Both the position numbers and the translations under genes were made by a program. DNA of 13,542 nt from an uncultured Spirochaetales bacterium (lineage in GTDB: Bacteria > Spirochaetota > Spirochaetia > Sphaerochaetales > Sphaerochaetaceae): positions 1 to 13,542 of the forward strand of contig CASEZU010000160.1 of NCBI GenBank assembly GCA_949292445.1. Direction: 5' to 3'. Below, piece after piece: positions 6,883 through 13,542 of the stretch (position 1 is its first letter; each line of letters begins with the position of its first letter). The notes beneath the pieces were generated by a model. That model made no database searches. It was not told the DNA's origin and saw only the letters and a program-made list of their open reading frames with translations.

Positions 6883-7410
6883 TCAGAGATCACAGAAGAG
6901 GCTGACAAGCGGATCAAGATACCTCTCATCAATCCAGCTCTCGGCTCCCTTGGTTTCCAGGAGAACATTGTCCAGAGGAGTCCTCTTCTCGGGCCTTGTC
7001 TTCTCTGCAGCCTTCCGCACTATGGATAGGAGATTACGGTCCACGAATGAGAGCGCTCCCTCATTGAACGCTCCGCGTCCATAGTAAAGCGGTATCATCT
7101 CCATGCGTCCCTTCATATTGTGCTTTCTCAGATCGCTTATGTTGTCCTCCGACTCCGGGGCAGCACCTACGGCAAATACCGCAAGACGTTTTTCAGAGAA
7201 GTCACCGATGTATTTCTTCATGAACTCGAGCCCGGTTATCTTTCCGGCATATACCCCGCCGATGAGGATAATAGAATCGAATTCCTCAACAAGATGAGCC
7301 GTGAGCCCCTCATTCTCTATCACTTCGGCGGACAGCCTCTTCCCCAGCGCCAGCGCATATTCCTTTGACGCCCCATACTTCGATCTGAAAACAACTGCTA
7401 TTCTGGACAT
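6883..7410 (-). CDS. Flavodoxin-domain protein (HemG/flavodoxin_5-like)
   Basis: A 175-residue protein that starts with a classic flavodoxin strand and phosphate loop, RIAVVFRSKYGASKEYALAL, continuing to FDSIILIGGVYAGKI (FMN-contact region) and AVFAVGAAPE. The pattern is close to the flavodoxin_5 group that includes HemG-type proteins, but a catalytic role in haem synthesis is not implied; an electron-transfer or FMN-dependent reductase role is as far as the sequence goes. ATG 7410 is chosen because the frame upstream (to 7551) lacks family-like sequence. There is no good ribosome site, and TATTAT (minus strand, 7417-7422) sits 6 nt before the ATG, so the gene may be leaderless. Whether it serves the hydroxylases is unknown; it is a single-gene unit convergent with xdhC. 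Confidence 0.8.
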   Translation of the reverse strand: MSRIAVVFRSKYGASKEYALALGKRLSAEVIENEGLTAHLVEEFDSIILIGGVYAGKITGLEFMKKYIGDFSEKRLAVFAVGAAPESEDNISDLRKHNMKGRMEMIPLYYGRGAFNEGALSFVDRNLLSIVRKAAEKTRPEKRTPLDNVLLETKGAESWIDERYLDPLVSLFCDL

Positions 7411-7547
7411 GCCCTGATAATACCGCTCTTTCTCATCTGCGGCCACCGGGATGATGAAAATGCAGCAGGACTTTGGCACTTTTCCCCGGAGAGAGCGAAT
7501 AATGGCTGAACGGAAAACAGAGGGATGAGACACAAATCTGCGCATTG

Positions 7548-7567
7548 CCACTATATATATATTGTGG
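7548..7567. promoter_or_regulatory. Near-perfect palindrome, candidate HicB operator/promoter of hicAB
   Basis: The 20-mer ccactatatatatattgtgg is its own reverse complement except for one base pair (positions 5 and 16). It lies 19 nt before the hicA start. TATATT inside it (7558-7563) can be the -10 box, giving a transcript that retains the AAAGGGG ribosome site; alternatively TTGCCA (7545-7550) and TAAAAA (7568-7573), spaced 17 nt, bracket it. HicB proteins with a C-terminal HTH typically bind such palindromes to repress their own operon, so this is the natural operator candidate. Confidence 0.55.
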
Positions 7568-7586
7568 TAAAAATAAAGGGGTTCAC

Positions 7587-7772
7587 TTGCCGATAACAGG
7601 AAAGGATCTAATCAGGGAACTCAGGAAAAACGGATTTATGATCGACAGAATAAACGGATCGCATTATGTAATGAAAAAAGGAAACACCATGGTTGTAGTT
7701 CCAAATCATGCGAAGGATCTGCCGAAAGGCACGGAGATGGCAATCAGGAAACAGGCAGGGATGGAAAAGTGA
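7587..7772 (+). CDS. hicA: HicA-type mRNA interferase toxin
   Basis: A 61-residue HicA (YcfA-like) toxin with the double-stranded-RNA-binding-like fold. LIRELRKNGF near the N-terminus, the catalytic-type His in GSH (residues 24-26), VVVPNHAKDLPKGT and the final IRKQAG are all hallmark blocks; the family cleaves mRNA in the absence of HicB. The start is TTG at 7587, where AAAGGGG (7576-7582) stands 4 nt upstream and the protein opens with PITGKDLI, as in other HicAs; the open frame back to 7545 would start inside the operator. The stop overlaps the hicB start by 4 nt (GTGA). Length is standard, and nothing suggests decay. Confidence 0.9.
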   Translation: MPITGKDLIRELRKNGFMIDRINGSHYVMKKGNTMVVVPNHAKDLPKGTEMAIRKQAGMEK

Positions 7773-8197
7773 TCAGATTTCCGGCGAAATTCATAAAGGA
7801 AGACAACGGCCAGTACAGCGTGATGTTTCTCGGCTCCGGGATGGAAGGATGCATCACATATGGCGACAGCCTTGACGAGGCCATGTCAAATGCGCAGGAG
7901 GCTCTCGATGCATGGCTCGGATCACTCTACAGCAACAGGATGAGGATCCCCGTGCCAGAGCAAATTAAGGGGAATGGAATATACTCATTCTCCCCATCTC
8001 CCAGGATCAGTTTTGCCATACAGCTGAGAGAAGAGAGGGAGAAGCTGAATCTCAGCCAGCAGCAGATGGCCGAGAAAACCGGCATCGCCGCAGCACAGTA
8101 CCAGAGGCTGGAGAATCCGAGGAAAACAAACCCGACCCTTTCCACGCTCGTGAAACTCCAGCATGCAATCGGAAAGGATGTCTTTCTCAGGATATGA
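7769..8197 (+). CDS. hicB: HicB-type antitoxin with C-terminal HTH
   Basis: A 142-residue antitoxin. Residues 1-65 are the partially degraded RNase-H-like HicB domain (FPAKFIKEDNGQYSVMF, then MEGCITYGDSLDEAMSNAQEAL). Residues 84-140 are an Xre-type helix-turn-helix with LNLSQQQMAEKTG, YQRLENPRKTNPTLSTLVKL. The first domain would neutralise HicA and the second would bind operator DNA. The GTG start overlaps the hicA stop, the usual coupled arrangement that keeps toxin and antitoxin in step. The pair sits between the XdhC/flavodoxin genes and the hydroxylase operon, unrelated in function to either, and may be a later insertion, although no repeats or att-like duplications are visible around it. 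Confidence 0.9.
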   Translation: MIRFPAKFIKEDNGQYSVMFLGSGMEGCITYGDSLDEAMSNAQEALDAWLGSLYSNRMRIPVPEQIKGNGIYSFSPSPRISFAIQLREEREKLNLSQQQMAEKTGIAAAQYQRLENPRKTNPTLSTLVKLQHAIGKDVFLRI

Positions 8198-8228
8198 GAA
8201 GAGGCCATCGGATGACGGCCTCTCTCAT
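8194..8228. terminator. Hairpin between convergent hicB and xdhD ends
   Basis: ATGAGAAGAGGCC (8194-8206) pairs with GGCCTCTCTCAT (8217-8228), 12 base pairs with one bulged A and a 10-nt loop. It begins inside the hicB stop region and ends 1 nt before the xdhD stop codon, so it can end transcription in both directions. No run of T follows on either strand, so it is a weaker terminator candidate than the hairpin at 645-679. Confidence 0.5.
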
Positions 8229-8229
8229 C

Positions 8230-11103
8230 TCAGAACTTTCCCAGTCCTTTCAGTATCTTCTCACCCGTGATAGGCCATGTGCGCACCCATACACCGGTGG
8301 CGTCGGCTATTGCCATAGCGATCGCAGGAGCCGCACCGTTGCAGGCTATCTCTGAAATCGACTTGGCACCGAACGGGCCATACTGGTCATTCACATCTAC
8401 CAGCTCTGCCTTGAAGTCATCCGGAGCCTCCTCGATCATCGGCACACAGTAATCGGTGAATGTGGTGGTGATACATTTTCCGTTCCTGTCCAGCACCATA
8501 TCCTCATAGAGTGTATGACCGATACTCTTCATCGCGGCACCGTACATCTGGCAAAGCGCGAGCTCCGGATTGATCGGAGTACCAGCATCCTGAACGGCAT
8601 AGAACTTTCTGACCTTTATCTCACCGGTCCTGACATTGACAGCGACCTCGGCAAAATGAGCGCCATAGGGTACTGCAAAATTCGGAGTCGTGAATGATCC
8701 AGTGCCTATGAGCTGGCCGCGGCCGTCTCCGGCTGTCGCATCGTGGGAGAGCGTGAAATAGGAAAGCCTCTTCCCGCTCTTCGAGACGACGAATCCGGGA
8801 TATTCGAGATCGAGCTCCTCCTCCGGCTCACCGAGCTGCAGCGACGCCTCATGAAGCATCTTCTTCTTCAGGTCCTTTGCCGCCGCAAGCGAGGCATTTC
8901 CTGAGAAATATGTGCCGGAAGATGCGTAGGCGCCTGTATCGAACATGCAGGAATCGGTATCACCGGAGACAACGGAGACGACATCGAGAGGCACCCTGAG
9001 AACCTCAGCAGCGACCTTAGCTGAAATCGTATCAAGTCCGGTGCCGAGATCAGCGCCGCCGGAGAGCACCAGGACGGTGCCGTCCGTAAGCAGCTTCACC
9101 TGCGCATTCGAGTGATCGAGCCCTGGAAGGCCGGAGCCCTGCTGTATCATCGCAAAGCCCTTGCCTATCTTCCACTCCGGATCACCGGAATCCTCCTTCT
9201 TTCCCCAGTCAATGAGAGCGGCTCCGCGCTCAAGAGCTTCCCTTAGACCGCACGAGCCAACAGGGACGACAGTACCTTCCCTGCCCTCGCCGAGACCTTT
9301 GAGGATCTCAAGCATATAGCCTTCCTCGACTATGTTCTTCTCTGCCATCATCAGGGGATCGATGCCGAGCTTCATCGCCAGCTCACCCATTGCGGAGATG
9401 ATGGCGAAGTATCCCTTCGGAGCTCCATAGCCCTGATAAGCACCTGTCGGCGGGATGTTGGTGTAATACGTTATGAGATCGTAATACATGTTGTCCACGC
9501 GGAAGATCGGCAGGGTCTTAGAGGATGCGTTCATCGGAACAGTAAGGCAGTGGTTGCCGTACGGACCGGTATTGGCCCTGACATCCATATAGATCGCGGT
9601 TATCGTCCCGTCCTTCCTGCCTCCCATCTTGACGCGCACCCTCATCGGATGCCTGGTGGAATTGGCATAGAACTCCTCGGCACGTGTATTGCGGTAGTAG
9701 ATCGGCTTGCCGGTTTTCCAGACAGCATATCCAACAAGATCCTCGATGAGGATATCCTGCTTGGAGCCATAGCCGCCGCCGACTTTCTCCTTGATGACAT
9801 GCACCTTGTTCTCAGGGATGGAACAGACCTTCGCGACTATGCGCCGGACATGGTACGGGACCTGCGTGGAGCAGCTCAGCACAAGCCTGCCGCCCTCGAT
9901 ATGGGCATAGCAGACATGGGGCTCAAGCGGCGTGCACTGGACCTGACTCGTCTGATATGTCTCATCGACTATCGCATCAGCTTCCTGGAACCCCTTCTCG
10001 ATATCCCCGATACCGCCATGGGCGGATGCCGCGATATTCTTCCTTATATCGCCATGAAGCGGGAACTGGTAGATGACCTTCTCCTCGCGCTCATCCGCGC
10101 TTCTGTTGTACTCATCAAGATCATCAGGAGCTCCGGAAACATACTCAACCTTTCCGTTGTGGACAAGCGGAGCACCTTCGGCCATTGCCTCCTCAACAGT
10201 GAAGACAGGCTCCAGCGGCTCATACTCGACATGGATGAGAGAGGCAGCTTTCATGGCACTCTCCATATCCCTGGCGACTATTGCGGCAACCCTGTCGCCT
10301 ACATGCCTGACCTTCTTGTTGATAAGCACCCTGTCATACGGCGAAGGCTCGGGGAACCCCTGTCCCGCCTGCATGTATGGTATGTCTGGAGTATTGAACG
10401 CTGTCAGGATATCGACAACGCCGTCGACCTTCAGCGCCTCAGCTGTGTCGACCTTCTTCACAAACGCATGGGCAAACGGAGAGCGGAGCACATGCATGAC
10501 GAAGGTGTTTGCAGGGACCTTGTCCTCAACAAAGAGCTTCTCCCCGGTGACAAGCGCCTCACCGTCTATCTTGCCGGTGGGCTTGCCGACATACATCAGC
10601 TCATCGCGGAAAGAAGGAGCCGCAGACTCTTCAATCCGGCCCTTCGCCCTCTTCTCGCGCACCATGCGGACAGCCTTGTAATAATGCTCATACCCTGCAT
10701 CACGGATGAATATTCCGGAGAGGGCATCCTTTATCTCCTCCTTCGACGGATCAGGATTGTTCTCAAGGAGAACGGTAAGCGCAAGGGCAGCTTCAGGCGC
10801 ATTGTAGGCGCTCTGCACCACGCCGGCCTTTATCATGGCCTCCTGCACATCATTCATCTTTCTTCCGTCGAGAAGTCCATCCGGCGTCCTGATCTCAGCC
10901 CCCTCAGCCTGATAGAGCATGATGAGGTTGGAATATCTCAGGCGGCCATTGAAGAGAACAGTGTCCGAACCGGCGAAGCCCTCTCCGTCATCGCTGTCGC
11001 GGACGGAGGTATAGCCTTCCCTGTAAAGGACGCTGCGAAGTCTCTCATCCTCATTCCCCCTGAGCGTCACGACACGGCCGTTCACTTTAGCTTTTATTTC
11101 CAT
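8230..11103 (-). CDS. xdhD: XdhD-type selenium-dependent molybdenum hydroxylase, molybdopterin subunit
   Basis: A 957-residue protein that follows E. coli XdhD (956 residues) from end to end. Residues 1-145 are a ferredoxin-like and helical region that keeps the fold's spacing but has none of the eight cluster cysteines. From about 165 onward is the molybdopterin-binding part: LRSPFAHAF (206-214), VGGGYGSKQD (441-450), NTGPYGNH (511-518), GAYQGYGAPKG (554-564) and, near the end, GPFGAKSISEI, whose Glu918 corresponds to the catalytic base of xanthine dehydrogenases. It probably hydroxylates a purine or related N-heterocycle using a cofactor with labile Se. ATG 11103 has GAGG 5 nt upstream; the frame is open 23 codons further, overlapping the previous gene. 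It is the last gene of its operon, 7 nt after the ygfM-like gene. Confidence 0.92.
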   Translation of the reverse strand: MEIKAKVNGRVVTLRGNEDERLRSVLYREGYTSVRDSDDGEGFAGSDTVLFNGRLRYSNLIMLYQAEGAEIRTPDGLLDGRKMNDVQEAMIKAGVVQSAYNAPEAALALTVLLENNPDPSKEEIKDALSGIFIRDAGYEHYYKAVRMVREKRAKGRIEESAAPSFRDELMYVGKPTGKIDGEALVTGEKLFVEDKVPANTFVMHVLRSPFAHAFVKKVDTAEALKVDGVVDILTAFNTPDIPYMQAGQGFPEPSPYDRVLINKKVRHVGDRVAAIVARDMESAMKAASLIHVEYEPLEPVFTVEEAMAEGAPLVHNGKVEYVSGAPDDLDEYNRSADEREEKVIYQFPLHGDIRKNIAASAHGGIGDIEKGFQEADAIVDETYQTSQVQCTPLEPHVCYAHIEGGRLVLSCSTQVPYHVRRIVAKVCSIPENKVHVIKEKVGGGYGSKQDILIEDLVGYAVWKTGKPIYYRNTRAEEFYANSTRHPMRVRVKMGGRKDGTITAIYMDVRANTGPYGNHCLTVPMNASSKTLPIFRVDNMYYDLITYYTNIPPTGAYQGYGAPKGYFAIISAMGELAMKLGIDPLMMAEKNIVEEGYMLEILKGLGEGREGTVVPVGSCGLREALERGAALIDWGKKEDSGDPEWKIGKGFAMIQQGSGLPGLDHSNAQVKLLTDGTVLVLSGGADLGTGLDTISAKVAAEVLRVPLDVVSVVSGDTDSCMFDTGAYASSGTYFSGNASLAAAKDLKKKMLHEASLQLGEPEEELDLEYPGFVVSKSGKRLSYFTLSHDATAGDGRGQLIGTGSFTTPNFAVPYGAHFAEVAVNVRTGEIKVRKFYAVQDAGTPINPELALCQMYGAAMKSIGHTLYEDMVLDRNGKCITTTFTDYCVPMIEEAPDDFKAELVDVNDQYGPFGAKSISEIACNGAAPAIAMAIADATGVWVRTWPITGEKILKGLGKF

Positions 11104-11110
11104 ATGCACC

Positions 11111-11797
11111 TCAGAAAAGGACAGAGGCAAGATACCTCTTGTATTCCGCACTGCCTGTGAGATCGGATGCAAATCCTATCTCCTTCCAGACATCCTTATC
11201 ATTGCCGTAAGCTATTCCGGAACCGGAAACCGCATAGGCATATACTCCTTCTGAGAAAGCACCGGTGACAGCGGCGTGCGCATGCGATGCCCGGCTTATC
11301 CTCCTCACCTCACCCGTCCTTCCGGCCTTTACGGAGAAGGAAAGCAGCAGAGCCCTGCACTCCTTCTTCTCAAGGAATGCGGCAGCACTCTTTCTCTTCT
11401 GCCCTTCATGACACATCAGATCAGCCTCAGATTCTGCTGCGAGAATGGCTGAAATCATGTAGCTGTCATTCCTGCGGAGCGCGAAATTGCCGCCGATCGT
11501 AGCAGCATTCCTGAGCTGCAGTGAGGCGTCAGCTGCTGCCGCGGAGCGGATGAAATCTGGTACCAGTGGTGAGTTCTTTATCTCCTCAAGCGTAGTCATA
11601 GCTCCGATCACCACACATCCGTCCTCTTCCTTTATGCCGGAAAGCCCGAGGCCGCTGATGTCTATCAGAGCAGAACAGGATGAGAGGGATGATCCGAGGC
11701 GCATCACCTCGGTACCGCCGGCAAGATATGCCGAGCCTTCGATCTCATGGCGGAGCCTTACGGCCTCCTCTGCACTTTCAGGTCGGTAGATCCTCAT
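11111..11797 (-). CDS. ygfM: YgfM-type FAD-binding subunit
   Basis: A 228-residue FAD-binding subunit of the molybdopterin-dehydrogenase type. AYLAGGTEVMRLG (23-35) and LRNAATIGGNFALRRND (95-111) are the two FAD-contact segments; the C-terminus ends in EYKRYLASVLF, a close match to the YKRYITGVL seen in E. coli YgfM. It is about 30 residues shorter than YgfM, mostly through tighter loops and a shorter tail. In E. coli, ygfM directly precedes xdhD and the same order holds here, so it most likely passes electrons from XdhD to FAD. The start ATG shares one base with the previous stop (TAATG), and GGAGGAGGA lies just upstream within the end of the previous gene. Confidence 0.85.
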   Translation of the reverse strand: MRIYRPESAEEAVRLRHEIEGSAYLAGGTEVMRLGSSLSSCSALIDISGLGLSGIKEEDGCVVIGAMTTLEEIKNSPLVPDFIRSAAAADASLQLRNAATIGGNFALRRNDSYMISAILAAESEADLMCHEGQKRKSAAAFLEKKECRALLLSFSVKAGRTGEVRRISRASHAHAAVTGAFSEGVYAYAVSGSGIAYGNDKDVWKEIGFASDLTGSAEYKRYLASVLF

Positions 11798-12666
11798 TAT
11801 TCCTCCTCCGGGATGATTCCCGGCGCAGCGCCATTCCGGATCGCTGTCAGGAAGCTCTCAAGAAGTCTCCTCGTAGTACTGCGCCTGTACTGAGGCATCG
11901 CATGAGGAGATATCGCATCATTCCAGGCATCGAGGAATGCCGGCATGATGGTCTCAATTTCCTCCGTCATATGGCCCTTGAGCATATTCTCAGCCTCACG
12001 GGATCTTATGACCTTGGGGCCTGCAGCTCCCGAGGCTGCGCGGAAATCGAGTATCTCGCCATCCTTGACAACTGCTGCGGCAGAGAGGGAGAGCTTGGAA
12101 ATTGCATTTGCCCTCCTCATTCCAATCTTCCGGTACATCCTGTAAGTAAAGTCATGATGCGGTATCACGATGCTTGTGATTATCTCATCATCTCCCAGTG
12201 CGGTCTTCTTCGAGCCGAGGATGAAATCATCGAGGAGCATGCGCCTGTCACCATGTATCGAGGAGAGCACGACTTCTGCATCAAGAAGGATGAGCGGCTG
12301 CGGCAGGTCTCCCTTCGGCGATGCGTTCCCGATGTTGCCGCCTATTGTGGCACTGTTGCGCAGCGCTATTGCCCCCATTCCGGCGGAAGCCTCCCTGACA
12401 TGCCATGGCACGATCTGTGATGATGCTATCTCCGCAGGCGTCACGAGCGCCCCGATCTCGACAGAGCCGTCATCCGCAAGTTTTATCCCCTTCAGTTCCT
12501 CAAGCCCCGTGATGATCATCACAGGGAAAGGGAACTCCGGCGCAAGGCCTGTGCCGCGCCTCTTCTGCACCATGAGGTCAGAACCGCCTGCCAGCGGAAC
12601 AGCCTTCTTCTCAGCCCTGAGATGAAGCGCCTCCGAAAGCGTTGTCGGAATATATGTCATGCCCAT
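11797..12666 (-). CDS. XdhB-type FAD-binding subunit of a molybdenum hydroxylase
   Basis: A 289-residue CoxM/XdhB-type subunit. VPLAGGSDLMVQKR (23-36) and LRNSATIGGNIGNASPKGD (102-120) are the FAD-binding blocks; YRKIGMRRANAISKLSLSAA lies in the C-terminal domain typical of the family. This canonical type normally works with one [2Fe-2S] subunit and one molybdopterin subunit, which here are the two genes upstream. ATG 12666 is preferred over ATG 12660 because GGGAGGTGA stands at the right distance (6 nt from GGAGG). It overlaps the end of the iron-sulfur gene by 10 nt and the start of the ygfM-like gene by 1 nt, so all are in one operon. The substrate is probably a purine or N-heterocycle, but this subunit does not decide it. 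Confidence 0.9.
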   Translation of the reverse strand: MGMTYIPTTLSEALHLRAEKKAVPLAGGSDLMVQKRRGTGLAPEFPFPVMIITGLEELKGIKLADDGSVEIGALVTPAEIASSQIVPWHVREASAGMGAIALRNSATIGGNIGNASPKGDLPQPLILLDAEVVLSSIHGDRRMLLDDFILGSKKTALGDDEIITSIVIPHHDFTYRMYRKIGMRRANAISKLSLSAAAVVKDGEILDFRAASGAAGPKVIRSREAENMLKGHMTEEIETIMPAFLDAWNDAISPHAMPQYRRSTTRRLLESFLTAIRNGAAPGIIPEEE

Positions 12667-13136
12667 AAGTCACCTCCCTTCTCGGAAGCGAGCCTGATGC
12701 TCTCGACGATGAGATCGTATCCAGTGCACCTGCAGATGTTTCCGCTGATGCCCTTTCTGATCTCAAGTTCCGTCGGATGGGGATTTGACGAGAGGAGGGC
12801 ATATGCGGCCATCACCATTCCGGGAATGCAGAAACCGCACTGGACGGCTCCGCCCTCTGCAAACGCATTTATGATGCATTTTCCCTTCTCCGTATCGCGA
12901 ATGCCCTCGATCGTGTAGATATGGGAACCGTTTACGGCACCTACGGGGAGGATGCAGCTCGTGACCAGCTTCCCGTCCTTGATCACGGAGCAGGCCCCGC
13001 ACTCACCCTCACCGCAGCCTTCCTTGACTCCGGTAAGCCCCAGGTCCTCGCGCAGGACATCTATAAGGCGTGTCAGCGGATTGCCGCTGAACGAAACCTT
13101 CCTGTCATTCACATAGAATACAATCTCACTGAGCAT
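12657..13136 (-). CDS. Two-[2Fe-2S] iron-sulfur subunit of a molybdenum hydroxylase (XdhC/CoxS type)
   Basis: A 159-residue iron-sulfur subunit with both clusters complete. The N-terminal plant-type ferredoxin domain has EGCGEGECGACS (Cys41, 46, 49) and Cys61; the C-terminal helical domain has QCGFCIPGM (Cys100, 103) and NICRCTGY (Cys135, 137). It relays electrons from the molybdenum centre to FAD. In E. coli this subunit is called XdhC, a name also used elsewhere for the unrelated cofactor-insertion factor, so no symbol is given. Its ATG overlaps the end of the upstream molybdopterin gene by 11 nt and its TGA overlaps the xdhB-type start. It is the only complete iron-sulfur subunit in the window. 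Confidence 0.95.
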   Translation of the reverse strand: MLSEIVFYVNDRKVSFSGNPLTRLIDVLREDLGLTGVKEGCGEGECGACSVIKDGKLVTSCILPVGAVNGSHIYTIEGIRDTEKGKCIINAFAEGGAVQCGFCIPGMVMAAYALLSSNPHPTELEIRKGISGNICRCTGYDLIVESIRLASEKGGDLWA

Positions 13137-13542
13137 TTGCGATCGCCTCCTCGAGATCCTCCGGCGGCATCGGGATCTTCTTCACTGTGATTCCCAGAGC
13201 ACGCTCAACTGCGTCTATATAAGCGGCATCAGCTCCATTGAATACGAGCTCGCCCATACCCTTAGCACCGAACGGTCCCCACTCATACGGGTTGTCGACG
13301 AGGAACCACTCCTGCTTCGGGAACTCCATGCTTGTCGGAATGACGTAATCAGACATCGACGACTGTCTGAAATGGCCGTTCCTGTTCTCCATCTTCTCCA
13401 TCGAGGCATAGCCGAGGGACTGCACAATGCCGCCATTGACCTGCCCGTGGACAATGAGCTCATCTATAGCCTTTCCGATATCGTGGCTGGACCAGATACC
13501 GGTAACCTTAACCTCGCGTGTGAGCTTGTCCACCTCGACCTC
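13126..13542 (-). CDS. Molybdopterin subunit of a xanthine dehydrogenase-type hydroxylase, C-terminal part
   Basis: Only the last 138 residues are in the window; the frame stays open through the edge at 13542. VTGIWSSHDIGKAI and HGQVNGGIVQSLGYAS followed by EWGPFGAKGMGELVFNGADAAYIDAV are typical of the C-terminal domain of xanthine dehydrogenase molybdenum-binding subunits; the Glu of GMGEL matches the catalytic base. It is a different paralogue from the XdhD-type gene at 8230-11103, and its context (iron-sulfur subunit and XdhB-type FAD subunit immediately downstream with overlapping ends) makes it the XdhA-like partner of a standard three-subunit enzyme. Cofactor and substrate residues lie outside the window. 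Confidence 0.9.
   Translation of the reverse strand, partial: EVEVDKLTREVKVTGIWSSHDIGKAIDELIVHGQVNGGIVQSLGYASMEKMENRNGHFRQSSMSDYVIPTSMEFPKQEWFLVDNPYEWGPFGAKGMGELVFNGADAAYIDAVERALGITVKKIPMPPEDLEEAIANAQ

Noticed and set aside
7411..7551. 47-residue N-terminal extension of the flavodoxin-like protein
   Set aside because: The extension precedes the canonical flavodoxin first strand, resembles no domain, and would start at the edge of the hicA operator; the ATG at 7410 fits better.
9550..11160. Long plus-strand open frame (536 codons) opposite xdhD
   Set aside because: It lies entirely antisense to a gene with clear end-to-end family similarity, has no recognisable motif, and its length follows from the codon bias of the real gene.
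11104..11172. 23-codon N-terminal extension of xdhD
   Set aside because: It would overlap the ygfM-like gene by about 60 nt; the ATG at 11103 has GAGG at the right distance and aligns with the family start.
11680..12420. Plus-strand open frame of 246 codons opposite the FAD subunits
   Set aside because: It is antisense to two well-supported FAD-subunit genes, rich in Arg, Cys and His, and without family features.
2277..13542. Possible in-frame UGA (selenocysteine) codons in selD or the hydroxylases
   Set aside because: The SelD active-site codon is TGC, and each gene reads without an internal TGA up to a family-typical end; the selenium of these hydroxylases is a labile cofactor ligand in the known examples.
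1..13542. CRISPR arrays, tRNA or rRNA genes, insertion sequences
   Set aside because: No regularly spaced repeats, cloverleaf-like stretches, transposase motifs or terminal inverted repeats were seen on reading both strands.

Overview
The window looks like part of an anaerobic, probably gut-type bacterial chromosome of moderate GC content. The phylum cannot be settled from the sequence; Bacillota and Spirochaetota are both possible. Genes are tightly packed, with many 1-25 nt overlaps, good Shine-Dalgarno sites inside operons, and some TTG/GTG starts. Nothing in it is ribosomal, tRNA, phage or transposon.

The theme is selenium-dependent molybdenum hydroxylases. Positions 1-396 hold the 3' end of a BadF/BadG-type (N-acetylglucosamine kinase-like) kinase that appears unrelated. 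A perfect 12-bp hairpin at 645-679 separates it from a minus-strand operon read from 4757 down to 699: yedE (candidate selenium transporter), a YedF/TusA-like sulfur or selenium carrier, a DUF3343 small Cys protein, selD (selenophosphate synthetase), a 77-residue Nif11-like protein, and ygeW (knotted carbamoyltransferase). Transcribed the other way from a short shared control region (4758-4816) are a class-V cysteine desulfurase/selenocysteine-lyase-like gene and an XdhC/CoxI maturation factor whose two domains are in reversed order. A small flavodoxin-like gene converges on that pair, and a hicA-hicB toxin-antitoxin pair follows at 7587-8197.

From 13542 down to 8230 runs a second minus-strand operon: the C-terminal end of one molybdopterin subunit (XdhA-like), a canonical two-[2Fe-2S] subunit, an XdhB-type FAD subunit, a YgfM-type FAD subunit, and an XdhD-type molybdopterin subunit of 957 residues. 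XdhD keeps a ferredoxin-like N-terminal region that has lost all eight cluster cysteines.

Inferred division of labour: YedE imports a selenium compound; the desulfurase, the YedF-like protein and DUF3343 mobilise or carry reduced Se/S; SelD activates selenide as selenophosphate; XdhC inserts the modified cofactor; the two hydroxylases (probably purine or other N-heterocycle oxidation) are the clients; YgeW points to linked purine/ureide catabolism. No selA, selB or selC is seen here, so SelD may serve the labile-selenium cofactor rather than selenocysteine, but 13.5 kb cannot prove absence from the genome.
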